Made by a program: the position numbers and the translations under genes. The notes beneath the pieces were generated by a model that was not told where the DNA came from, searched no databases, and saw nothing but the letters and a program-made list of their open reading frames with translations. 7,000 nucleotides of DNA from Bacteroidaceae bacterium. Lineage in GTDB: Bacteria; Bacteroidota; Bacteroidia; Bacteroidales; Bacteroidaceae. This document shows positions 1 through 5,901 of the stretch, in pieces. Every line of letters begins with the position of its first letter. Positions within the stretch are counted from its first letter, which is position 1. The stretch lies in NCBI GenBank assembly GCA_016284115.1, contig JAEEOD010000206.1:1-7000 (forward strand), in the 5' to 3' direction.

Positions 1-94
1 TTGGAGTTGGTGCAGGGTCATTCTTGCCACTACCGCAAGCGGCAAACGTAAATGCAACGGCACAAGCCATCAAACTGTAAACTAATCTCTTCAT
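1..94 (-). CDS. Lipoprotein, N-terminal fragment (cut by window edge)
   Basis: Only the first 31 codons lie in the window; the rest continues to the left. The start is an ATG at 94-92, followed by a basic N-terminus (MKR), a hydrophobic stretch and the lipobox-like FAAC with the cysteine at residue 20. Then comes a polar, proline-rich linker beginning GSGKNDPAP. This is the layout of a signal peptidase II substrate, so the mature protein should be lipid-anchored. The linker has a lysine and an aspartate shortly after the cysteine, faintly like the surface-export signal of Bacteroidetes lipoproteins, but the match is weak. The start lies 16 nt after the stop of the porin gene on the same strand, with no promoter between them, so the two are probably co-transcribed. 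The function cannot be read from this fragment. A metal-uptake lipoprotein partner of the porin is one possibility, without direct evidence. Confidence 0.75.
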   Translation of the reverse strand, partial: MKRLVYSLMACAVAFTFAACGSGKNDPAPTP

Positions 95-110
95 ATCAAT
101 AAATTTATAA

Positions 111-1454
111 TTATTTACTAAAAAACCAACCAGCATACGCAATGCCGATATTAAACTCATTTTCGCTATTGAAGCGTGTGGTGCCAAACACTTTCTGCGT
201 ACCAATCTGACGGGTGGTAAAGTCGGCCTTTACTACCAAGTTAGGCAGAGGCTTCCAGTTCAAACCCATGCGCCACATACTCACCTGACAACGCTCATCG
301 GCTGTCTGTCCGTCATCCATTACCTGATGAGGGTTGTAATACTCATAGTGAGCGAAAGGAATCACGTCTGGAAACTTCTCATTCTTCACCAGCGATTTCA
401 CCCTTACACCCAAATCGGCACTATAGGTAAGTGCTCCAGAGGCGAAAGGTGCCTTACGGCTATAGGGTGATAATTTGGAATAACTGTTGTTAATACGGGT
501 GATACCTGCAGCTTTGCCCACATGACCACTGATGAAATTACCTCTAATAATGAAATACTTATGCGTATATTCTCCATCGATATTCCAGATACGTACAGGA
601 ATCTTACCCAAAGAAGTATAGGTATTCAGTTTGTCAGCATTACCACCTGCGTCGTTGATGAAATAGAATGAGCCTCCGATGCGTAGGCCCGGCACACCTA
701 CATAGTCCAGTCGTGCGATCCATGCAGGTGAAGTAAAGTTGTCCAGCTCAAAGAGGTTCTGTCGACCACCCTTCACCCAAGTGTACTTACTGAAACCATT
801 GGGATTCAAGCCTGCCACTACCATAGCCTGGTAGTTGAAAGTACCATAGCCCTTGCCAACGGTACCGAAGAAAGAAATGCCAGTCTCGTGCCAGGTAGAT
901 GGGAAGATGGTAGTCTCACCCTCGGGACGTGTAGTGCCGAAGAAATTGACTGGCTCATGGTGTGCATTGGTCAAACCTACAGGCAGTACCAAGTGTCCTG
1001 CTCGTACATTAAATTCGCGTGTGATAAGACGAGTGATATGAAACTGCTCCAGTGCTACCTCGCCACCTTTCTCGAACTCCTGCTCATACTCGCCATTCTC
1101 ACTGCCTGTGCCAGTTTCCAGTTCGTAAGCAGTACCTACACCACCCGACTCAAACTCTATCTCTGCACCCAAAATCCACTTGGACGACAGTTTGTAGTCA
1201 AGAGCCAACACAAAACGAGGTATGGCAATCTCTGCATGGTTCTTCTTGCTGTTGCCTACGGTAGATCCATTCCAACGGTTCAGACCATAGTCCTTCCAAC
1301 TGGCATACATCTCACCATAGCCACCGAAACGGAATCGCCAGTCGCCGCTGTATTCAGAAGTAACCGACTGATATTCATTACTCTTTCCATCCTGTGCCTC
1401 AACAGTTGTCAACGACAGAAGAGCCAATATACAAAAGGTAAAGATTCTATACAT
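111..1454 (-). CDS. Outer-membrane beta-barrel porin
   Basis: A 447-aa protein with a signal peptide (hydrophobic residues about 4-18, likely cleavage after VEA at residue 20, mature start QDGKS). The mature part shows alternating hydrophobic/polar strands rich in aromatic and glycine residues, for example around 41-50 (FRFGGYGEMY) and 78-101, and ends in an aromatic strand (AYAGWFFSK). This is the pattern of a single-domain outer-membrane barrel. It has no TonB box or plug domain, so passive diffusion is expected. It resembles the general Bacteroidetes porin group, including phosphate-selective-porin-like proteins; the substrate cannot be told. An acidic loop at about 118-132 and HH at 165-166 are notable. 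It is the first gene of a leftward unit, with a promoter at 1477-1508 and a leader of about 15 nt, and is followed after 16 nt by a lipoprotein gene. The ATG at 1454 is chosen because the signal peptide begins there. The family call is fairly sure; the specificity is unknown. Confidence 0.88.
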   Translation of the reverse strand: MYRIFTFCILALLSLTTVEAQDGKSNEYQSVTSEYSGDWRFRFGGYGEMYASWKDYGLNRWNGSTVGNSKKNHAEIAIPRFVLALDYKLSSKWILGAEIEFESGGVGTAYELETGTGSENGEYEQEFEKGGEVALEQFHITRLITREFNVRAGHLVLPVGLTNAHHEPVNFFGTTRPEGETTIFPSTWHETGISFFGTVGKGYGTFNYQAMVVAGLNPNGFSKYTWVKGGRQNLFELDNFTSPAWIARLDYVGVPGLRIGGSFYFINDAGGNADKLNTYTSLGKIPVRIWNIDGEYTHKYFIIRGNFISGHVGKAAGITRINNSYSKLSPYSRKAPFASGALTYSADLGVRVKSLVKNEKFPDVIPFAHYEYYNPHQVMDDGQTADERCQVSMWRMGLNWKPLPNLVVKADFTTRQIGTQKVFGTTRFNSENEFNIGIAYAGWFFSK

Positions 1455-1476
1455 AATTGCACGTTATTTATTTGCT

Positions 1477-1508
1477 GCAAAAGTAGATATAATCTAAATA
1501 GTAGGAAA
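1477..1508 (-). promoter_or_regulatory. Bacteroidetes-type promoter of the porin unit
   Basis: On the minus strand the -7 element TACTTTTGC (1485-1477) matches the consensus TAnnTTTGY fully. Exactly 19 nt upstream lies TTTC (1508-1505), a one-mismatch -33 element. The start of transcription would fall near 1470, giving a leader of about 15 nt before the ATG at 1454. The upstream edge overlaps one arm (1507-1514) of an inverted repeat, AATACCTA / TAGGTATT, whose other arm is at 1553-1560. Confidence 0.7.
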
Positions 1509-1560
1509 TACCTAACTTTTGGTAAAATACATGACATCCATTTCACCTTTTCTAGGTATT
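1507..1560. repeat. Inverted repeat AATACCTA...TAGGTATT between divergent promoters
   Basis: AATACCTA at 1507-1514 is the exact reverse complement of TAGGTATT at 1553-1560; the arms are separated by 38 bp. The left arm overlaps the -33 region of the porin promoter. The right arm lies about 35 bp upstream of the -33 element of the riboswitch promoter. The spacing is long for a hairpin but would suit two sites for a DNA-binding protein. The same octamer also occurs at 5138-5145, at the -33 region of the methyltransferase promoter, and once inside the porin gene (619-626), so chance cannot be excluded. Confidence 0.3.
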
Positions 1561-1594
1561 GGCGGTAGTTTGTGAGAAAAAAAACAAGATTTTT

Positions 1595-1626
1595 TTTGAT
1601 TAAAAATCTATTTAATATAATTTTGC
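1595..1626 (+). promoter_or_regulatory. Bacteroidetes-type promoter driving the riboswitch and SLC13 gene
   Basis: TTTG at 1595-1598 (-33) and TAATTTTGC at 1618-1626 (-7, full match to TAnnTTTGY) are separated by 19 nt. Transcription should start near 1631-1633, just where the first paired strand of the cobalamin aptamer begins (about 1632-1634). The agreement of the two independent signals supports both. Confidence 0.85.
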
Positions 1627-1631
1627 ATTCT

Positions 1632-1814
1632 GAAATGGTTCCGTAGTGGCATTTCGCTGCTTCGGATTAAAAGGGAATCAGGTGAAAGTCCTGGACAGTC
1701 CCGCTGCTGTGAAGCTCGTTATGCTTTCTGGCACATGCTACTTGCCACTGACCTATCAGCGATGAAAGGTTGGGAAGGCGTCAGAAAGTGAGTCAGTCAG
1801 AAGACCTGCCATTC
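1632..1814 (+). ncRNA. Cobalamin (B12) riboswitch
   Basis: The conserved core of the cobalamin riboswitch family is present in order: GGGAATCAGGTGAAAGTCC (from 1673), the CAGTCCCGCTGCTGTGAAGC block (1696-1715), GCCACTG (1744-1750), GGGAAGGC (1772-1779) and the B12 box AGTCAGAAGACCTGCC (1795-1810). Pairings found by hand: P1 AATGG (1634-1638) with CCATT (1809-1813); GGGA (1673-1676) with TCCC (1699-1702); CAGG (1679-1682) with CCTG (1690-1693); CTTTCTG (1724-1730) with CAGAAAG (1782-1788); and ACCT (1751-1754) with AGGT (1767-1770). In this family, binding of a cobalamin normally turns the downstream gene off. A hairpin CGCCT/AGGCG (1828-1832 / 1841-1845) follows and may be part of the expression platform. 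It lacks a U-tract, so control of translation is more likely than termination. The downstream gene is the SLC13 transporter starting at 1889. Which cobalamin form is preferred cannot be judged. Confidence 0.96.
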
Positions 1815-1827
1815 ATTAAAGGCTATC

Positions 1828-1845
1828 CGCCTCGTGGGTTAGGCG
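1828..1845 (+). promoter_or_regulatory. Hairpin after the aptamer, probable expression platform
   Basis: CGCCT (1828-1832) pairs with AGGCG (1841-1845) around the loop CGTGGGTT. It sits between the aptamer and the SLC13 start codon. In cobalamin riboswitches a hairpin at this place can contact the aptamer through its loop and link ligand binding to access to the start site. I did not find a convincing loop complement in the aptamer, so the exact mechanism is open. Confidence 0.45.
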
Positions 1846-1857
1846 TGTAGTACGAAA

Positions 1858-1896
1858 ATGATGTTTTTCTATTACATGTACTGTTTTTATGTTTAA
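1858..1896 (+). CDS. Possible 12-codon leader peptide overlapping the SLC13 start
   Basis: An ATG-ATG pair at 1858-1863 opens a 12-codon frame, MMFFYYMYCFYV, with a TAA at 1894-1896. The stop lies within the second and third codons of the SLC13 gene (ATG at 1889), in another frame. Seven of twelve residues are aromatic. Such an overlap would allow translation coupling by reinitiation, and the frame starts directly after the expression-platform hairpin. No ribosome binding site is visible, and in AT-rich leader DNA such a frame may be chance. Confidence 0.2.
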   Translation: MMFFYYMYCFYV

Positions 1897-3412
1897 AAAC
1901 TTTCATGGCTTCGACATGTTTGAGCAGTATCAAGCATGGAAGCGCCAACGTAGAGAACGTAGGAGTTTTAAATTCCGTCTCTCTGTTACTGCCATCAAGC
2001 TGCTTATTATCATTGCAGCCACTTTCACCATGTTGTTTTTACCAGCCGAAGCATTGGGTGTTCCCGGACTCACACTAGTAGAGCAACGAGTAATTGCCAT
2101 CTTTGTATTTGCCACGCTGATGTGGCTCTTGGAGCCTGTTCCAGCATGGACCACCTCAATGGGTATAGTGGTGCTACTGCTATTGACATGCAGCGACAGT
2201 TCACTGTGGTTCATGAGGAATGACCTACCCAACCAGTCATTGGGTGAATTTATCCACTATAAATCAATTCTAAACAGTTTCTCCGACCCCATCATCATGT
2301 TGTTCATCGGTGGTTTCATCATGGCTATCGCTACCTCGAAGAGCGGACTGGATGCGACCTTGGCCAAGGTGATGCTCAAGCCTTTCGGCACACAGAGTCG
2401 TTTTGTGTTATTGGGCTTCATCCTCCTTACGGCTTGGTTCTCAATGTTCATCAGTAACACCGCTACAGCTGCTATGATGCTTACCTTCCTGACCCCTGTG
2501 ATGAAGTCATTACCAGCGGATGGAAAAGGTAAAATTGCTTTAGCAATGTCTATCCCTATAGCAGCCAACCTGGGTGGTATCGGTACACCTATCGGTACAC
2601 CTCCTAATGCTATCGCCCTTCGATATCTGAACAATCCCGATGGATTGAACCTGAACATCGGTTTCGGTGAATGGATGATGGTGATGTTCCCCTTCGTCAT
2701 TGTAATATTGCTCATTGCCTGGGTATTGTTACTCAATATTTTCCCCTTCAAACAGAAGAAGATTGTGCTGAACATTCAGCACGAGCACAAGCAGAGCTGG
2801 CGCGACTGGGTGGTGTATATCACTTTCTGCGTAACAGTTAGCATGTGGGTGCTCGATAAATATACGGGTGTGAATGCCAATGCGGTGGCCATGATACCTG
2901 TGGCAGTGTTTGCCTTGACGGGCATCATTGGCAAGCGTGACTTGGAAGAGCTGAACTGGAGCGTGCTGTGGATGGTGGCAGGCGGTTTTGCCTTGGGTGT
3001 GGCACTCGAGGAGTCGGGCTTGGCTATGCACCTTATTAATGCTATCCCATTTGACACATGGCCTGCTTTGGCTATCATCATTGGCTCTGGCTTACTGTGC
3101 TACATCCTGTCCAACTTCATCAGCAACACGGCTACGGCCACGTTGTTGGTGCCTATCTTGGCGATTGTAGGTACCAGTATGGGCGACCAACTGGATCACC
3201 TGGGTGGCATCTCTACCTTGTTGATAGATATTACCCTCAGCTCATCTATGGCAATGCTGTTACCTATCAGTACACCTCCTAATGCTATGGCACATTCAAC
3301 TGGCTTTATCAGTCAGAAAGACATGATGAAAGCTGGATTGATTATGGGTATCATCGGTTTGGTACTGGGCTACCTGATGCTGATAGTATTAGGAAGCCAT
3401 GGACTATTGTAA
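1889..3412 (+). CDS. SLC13/DASS-family sodium-anion (dicarboxylate-type) transporter
   Basis: A 507-aa polytopic inner-membrane protein of the divalent anion:sodium symporter family. The two pseudo-symmetric halves each carry the family's SNT substrate/sodium-binding motif in an identical octamer FISNTATA (residues 187-194 and 410-417), followed by GTPPNA (236-241) and STPPNA (461-466). The C-terminal stretch around 452-468 fits the family signature with conservative changes. A basic cytosolic N-terminus (KRQRRERR, 18-25) precedes the first hydrophobic segment (about 33-51). Family members carry succinate, fumarate, malate, citrate or sulfate, mostly with sodium; some are exchangers. The substrate here is not decided by sequence. 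The gene stands alone between a cobalamin riboswitch and a strong terminator at 3468, so low B12 should raise its expression. The ATG at 1889 is the first in-frame start after a stop at 1859; Met10 (1916) is an alternative. Family call is sure, substrate is not. Confidence 0.95.
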   Translation: MFKNFHGFDMFEQYQAWKRQRRERRSFKFRLSVTAIKLLIIIAATFTMLFLPAEALGVPGLTLVEQRVIAIFVFATLMWLLEPVPAWTTSMGIVVLLLLTCSDSSLWFMRNDLPNQSLGEFIHYKSILNSFSDPIIMLFIGGFIMAIATSKSGLDATLAKVMLKPFGTQSRFVLLGFILLTAWFSMFISNTATAAMMLTFLTPVMKSLPADGKGKIALAMSIPIAANLGGIGTPIGTPPNAIALRYLNNPDGLNLNIGFGEWMMVMFPFVIVILLIAWVLLLNIFPFKQKKIVLNIQHEHKQSWRDWVVYITFCVTVSMWVLDKYTGVNANAVAMIPVAVFALTGIIGKRDLEELNWSVLWMVAGGFALGVALEESGLAMHLINAIPFDTWPALAIIIGSGLLCYILSNFISNTATATLLVPILAIVGTSMGDQLDHLGGISTLLIDITLSSSMAMLLPISTPPNAMAHSTGFISQKDMMKAGLIMGIIGLVLGYLMLIVLGSHGLL

Positions 3413-3467
3413 AATTGAATTGTAATTAATTTTTTCTTTTCTACCATTGTACACTCATGTGTGATAA

Positions 3468-3507
3468 GGCGGCTTGTGTCTGTGACAGACATAGCCGCCA
3501 CCTTTTT
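3468..3507 (+). terminator. Strong intrinsic terminator after the SLC13 gene
   Basis: GGCGGCT (3468-3474) pairs with AGCCGCC (3493-3499). After a bulged T and a G-T wobble, TGTCTG (3477-3482) pairs with CAGACA (3486-3491) around the loop TGA. The stem is followed by ACC and five Ts (3503-3507). It ends the riboswitch-controlled transcript. The T-tract overlaps the -33 region of the next promoter. Confidence 0.88.
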
Positions 3508-3536
3508 CGATAATCCCACATATAGTGTACCTTTGT
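3505..3536 (+). promoter_or_regulatory. Bacteroidetes-type promoter of the PepSY gene
   Basis: The -7 element TACCTTTGT (3528-3536) is a full match to TAnnTTTGY. At 19 nt upstream lies TTTC (3505-3508), a one-mismatch -33 element embedded in the terminator T-tract. The predicted start near 3542 leaves a leader of about 18 nt before the ATG at 3560. Confidence 0.75.
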
Positions 3537-3559
3537 AGAGCCAATACGAACAATAAACT

Positions 3560-5065
3560 ATGAAAATCAAATTGACAAATTGGGTAATGAATATCCATCG
3601 ACTAATGGGCTGGATATTATGTGTATTTTTCCTGATGTGGTTCTTGTCAGGAATAGTGATGATGTACCACCGTTTGCCACGTGTATATGAAGGCGACCGC
3701 GTAGAGCATTTGGAGGCATTGGGTGCTTCCACCGACCTTCCATCCATAGAAGACTTGCAGACAAAGGTAGAGGGCAAATCAGCCAATACTTTGCGCATGG
3801 AGCGTTACTTAGGGCAGACCTATTTCAAATGGCAAGCACAAGATTCTCTCTATACCTTGATGGCTGACAGTACACAGGTTTTGCATGGTATGACTGAGCC
3901 CGACTATATGGCAAATGTAGTAGCAAGTTGGAACAAGGCTGCAGTGTCACGCATAGATACCTTGTATAAATTAGACCAATGGACACCTTTCGGCTCCATG
4001 AAGACTGAGTTGCCTTTCTATCGCTATCACTTTGACGATACCGAGCATCACCAGCTTTACCAAGGCTCTGTTACAGGACGTATACTGCAATATACAACCC
4101 GCTCTGAACGATTCTGGGCTTGGTTGGGAGCCATCCCTCACTGGATATATTTCTATCAACTTCGACAGGATGTGGAGCTATGGAGCGATGTAGTGATTTA
4201 TCTCTCTGGTGCAGGCTGCATCATGGTGATTCTGGGCTTATGGTTAGGCATAGCACGTTGGAGACAACACCGCAAGAATCATAATAGTGGCATTACCCCT
4301 TATAAAAAGAAATGGTATCGCTGGCACCATGTAGCTGGTTTGGTGTTCGGCACCTTTGCCCTTACTTTTGTATTTAGTGGCATGATGTCGATGATGCCTC
4401 TCCCCTCTTGGATTACGCATTCACACTTGCAGAACAATCCGGCTCGCTATATGCAGGAGGCTGCACCGCAACCCACTACTTACATCTTAGACTATCGTAA
4501 AGTGGTAGCAGCCTATCCTGAGGCACAGTTACTGCAATGGAGTCATCTGCGTGAGCATCCATATTATACGGTAACTACCCCTGATGATGTATTCTATATT
4601 GATGCACAAGTTAGTGAGGTGAGGCCATTGAATATTTCTCGTGATGAGCTCTTAGGCTATGTAGAGAACTTCTTCAAGACTGACAGTACCACGATGAACA
4701 AGCACATCGACCTGCAAGTGGAAGAGCTGGATCACTTCGAGACCTACTATCGTGCACGTAGTGTCATTGACACCGACAAGCTGTTGCCTGTGTGGAAGAT
4801 TACTGCCAATAACCGAGACAACAGCGTATTCTACATGAACCCACGTGATGCATCAGTACGCCATGTAGACCCCTCTTCACGCCTCAACTACTGGGCTTAT
4901 ACAGCCCTGCATCGCCTACGCATTGGTTTCCTGAACAGTTACCCCACATTGCGCAAGACGCTTATTTGGATACTCATGTTAGGTGGCGCCACCATTTCGG
5001 CTACTGGCATTGTATTAGGCATCAACAGATGTAGAAAGGCGTTCAGGAGAAACATCAAGAGTTGA
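3560..5065 (+). CDS. PepSY-associated TM protein (PiuB/FoxB-like putative haem reductase)
   Basis: A 501-aa membrane protein with four predicted helices at about 14-36, 209-233, 257-280 and 466-488. Two large segments, about 38-205 and 281-462, probably lie in the periplasm. The opening NIHRLMGWILCVFF...SGIVMMYH is typical of the PepSY_TM family. Histidines sit at the membrane borders: H13, H37, H194, H256/H257 and H451. In characterised relatives such as FoxB, helix-end histidines bind haem and the protein reduces ferric siderophores in the periplasm. A similar role in reducing an imported metal chelate is inferred here, not shown. The gene has its own promoter and an upstream terminator, so it is probably not under the B12 riboswitch. 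The methyltransferase gene follows after 134 nt with no terminator between them, so some read-through is possible. A TonB-dependent receptor gene lies nearby on the other strand, which suits a reductase role. Confidence 0.88.
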   Translation: MKIKLTNWVMNIHRLMGWILCVFFLMWFLSGIVMMYHRLPRVYEGDRVEHLEALGASTDLPSIEDLQTKVEGKSANTLRMERYLGQTYFKWQAQDSLYTLMADSTQVLHGMTEPDYMANVVASWNKAAVSRIDTLYKLDQWTPFGSMKTELPFYRYHFDDTEHHQLYQGSVTGRILQYTTRSERFWAWLGAIPHWIYFYQLRQDVELWSDVVIYLSGAGCIMVILGLWLGIARWRQHRKNHNSGITPYKKKWYRWHHVAGLVFGTFALTFVFSGMMSMMPLPSWITHSHLQNNPARYMQEAAPQPTTYILDYRKVVAAYPEAQLLQWSHLREHPYYTVTTPDDVFYIDAQVSEVRPLNISRDELLGYVENFFKTDSTTMNKHIDLQVEELDHFETYYRARSVIDTDKLLPVWKITANNRDNSVFYMNPRDASVRHVDPSSRLNYWAYTALHRLRIGFLNSYPTLRKTLIWILMLGGATISATGIVLGINRCRKAFRRNIKS

Positions 5066-5142
5066 AAACAATAATAGGGTAACGTCGATGCTGCCTTTCA
5101 CACAAGTTGTGAGTTGTAATGCAAAAATGCTCTGTTTTAGGT

Positions 5143-5175
5143 ATTGCAACCTCTGTTTATCCACGATACCTTTGC
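5143..5175 (+). promoter_or_regulatory. Bacteroidetes-type promoter of the methyltransferase gene
   Basis: The -7 element TACCTTTGC (5167-5175) fully matches TAnnTTTGY. A weak -33 element, ATTG (5143-5146), lies 20 nt upstream inside the motif TAGGTATTG (5138-5146). The leader to the ATG at 5200 would be about 18 nt. The -7 element and the distance to the start codon are almost the same as those of the PepSY promoter. Confidence 0.68.
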
Positions 5176-5199
5176 AGTCGTAACCAATAACATACGACT

Positions 5200-5814
5200 A
5201 TGGCAAACATCTTAAAATCATTATTTACTAATTGTGCCCATCCAAAAGGATGGATGGGACGTATGATGCTACGTTTCATGAACTTCGGACATGCTCCGTT
5301 GACGAACTGGGGATTGAGTCTCCTTAGTTTCCATGACCAGATGACGATGCTCGACATCGGCTGTGGCGGTGGTGCTACTTTACAACGATTACTGAAGCGC
5401 AGCAAAGATGCAAAGATATATGGCATCGACATATCAGAAGAGAGCGTAGCGAAGGCGAAAAAAATAAATGCCGATGTACTCGACAAACAGGTGTTCATCT
5501 GCCAAGGTTCTGCAGAGAAACTACCTTATGACGATGGAATGTTTGATGTGGTGACGGCTGTAGAGACGGTCTATTTCTGGCCTAACCTGCCCCAATGTCT
5601 GCAAGAGGTGCGTCGCGTATTGAAGCCGGAAGGGTGCTTTGCTATCATGATAGAAGTTGTTGAAGAAAACTCAATTTGGACGAATGTAGTTGAGGGCATG
5701 ACAGCCTACTCGCCAGAAGACCTACAGAAGATGCTCGATGATGCAGGGTTCATCCAAACAGAGATTCATCACAAGAAACCGACCTATGCTACCATCATTG
5801 GCGTGAAAGCATAA
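5200..5814 (+). CDS. Class I SAM-dependent methyltransferase (Methyltransf_11 type)
   Basis: A 204-aa soluble protein with a Rossmann-type methyltransferase core. Motif I is LDIGCGGGATL (51-61), which binds S-adenosylmethionine. The acidic end of strand 2 is YGIDIS (74-79), with D77 the likely ribose-hydroxyl ligand. The segment GSAEKLP...FDVVTA (103-120) and EVRRVLKPEG (136-145) complete the UbiE-like pattern. The N-terminal 45 residues (HPKGWMGRMMLRFMN and on) form a small cap typical of an uncharacterised bacterial subgroup. There are no membrane helices or signal peptide, so it is cytoplasmic. The methyl acceptor is unknown, and nothing ties it firmly to quinone or corrinoid synthesis. 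It has its own promoter, lies 134 nt after the PepSY gene on the same strand and is followed by a terminator hairpin at 5845. The ATG at 5200 is chosen for its distance from the promoter and because it gives the complete N-terminal cap. Confidence 0.9.
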   Translation: MANILKSLFTNCAHPKGWMGRMMLRFMNFGHAPLTNWGLSLLSFHDQMTMLDIGCGGGATLQRLLKRSKDAKIYGIDISEESVAKAKKINADVLDKQVFICQGSAEKLPYDDGMFDVVTAVETVYFWPNLPQCLQEVRRVLKPEGCFAIMIEVVEENSIWTNVVEGMTAYSPEDLQKMLDDAGFIQTEIHHKKPTYATIIGVKA

Positions 5815-5844
5815 TTAAACAAAAAAGAGTGTGTTATAAAGTTT

Positions 5845-5881
5845 AAGAGTTCCTCCCCATAGACAAGGGAGGAACTCTTTT
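5845..5881 (+). terminator. Intrinsic terminator between convergent genes
   Basis: AAGAGTTCCTCCC (5845-5857) pairs perfectly over 13 bp with GGGAGGAACTCTT (5867-5879), with a 9-nt loop. On the plus strand it is followed by a short T-rich stretch, TTAATATT. On the minus strand it is followed by AAAC and TTTATAA, a poorer tail. It most likely ends the methyltransferase transcript and may also stop the convergent receptor transcript. Confidence 0.85.
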
Positions 5882-5901
5882 AATATTATGATAAGTATCT
5901 G

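Noticed and set aside
888..1568. Open frame of 226 codons on the plus strand, antisense to the porin
   Set aside because: It lies almost wholly opposite a well-supported porin gene, its translation is rich in cysteine and low-complexity runs with no domain pattern, and it runs through the porin promoter region.
1828..1870. Hairpin after the riboswitch read as an intrinsic terminator
   Set aside because: The stem is only 5 bp and no T-run follows directly; the nearest Ts come about 18 nt later. Translation control fits better.
2257..3081. Several minus-strand open frames of 100-172 codons opposite the SLC13 gene
   Set aside because: The plus-strand frame has clear SLC13 motifs over its whole length; the opposite frames show no recognisable domain, promoter or start signal.
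3370..3798. Minus-strand open frame of 142 codons across the terminator region
   Set aside because: It spans the end of the SLC13 gene, a strong terminator, a promoter and the start of the PepSY gene, and its product shows no family pattern.
5100..5111. Small palindrome CACAAGTTGTG between the PepSY and methyltransferase genes, considered as a terminator or operator
   Set aside because: The arms are only 5 bp with almost no loop, no T-tract follows, and no known operator is matched.
3560..5814. Reading the PepSY and methyltransferase genes as members of the B12 riboswitch operon
   Set aside because: A strong terminator at 3468-3507 and separate promoters before each gene argue against it.
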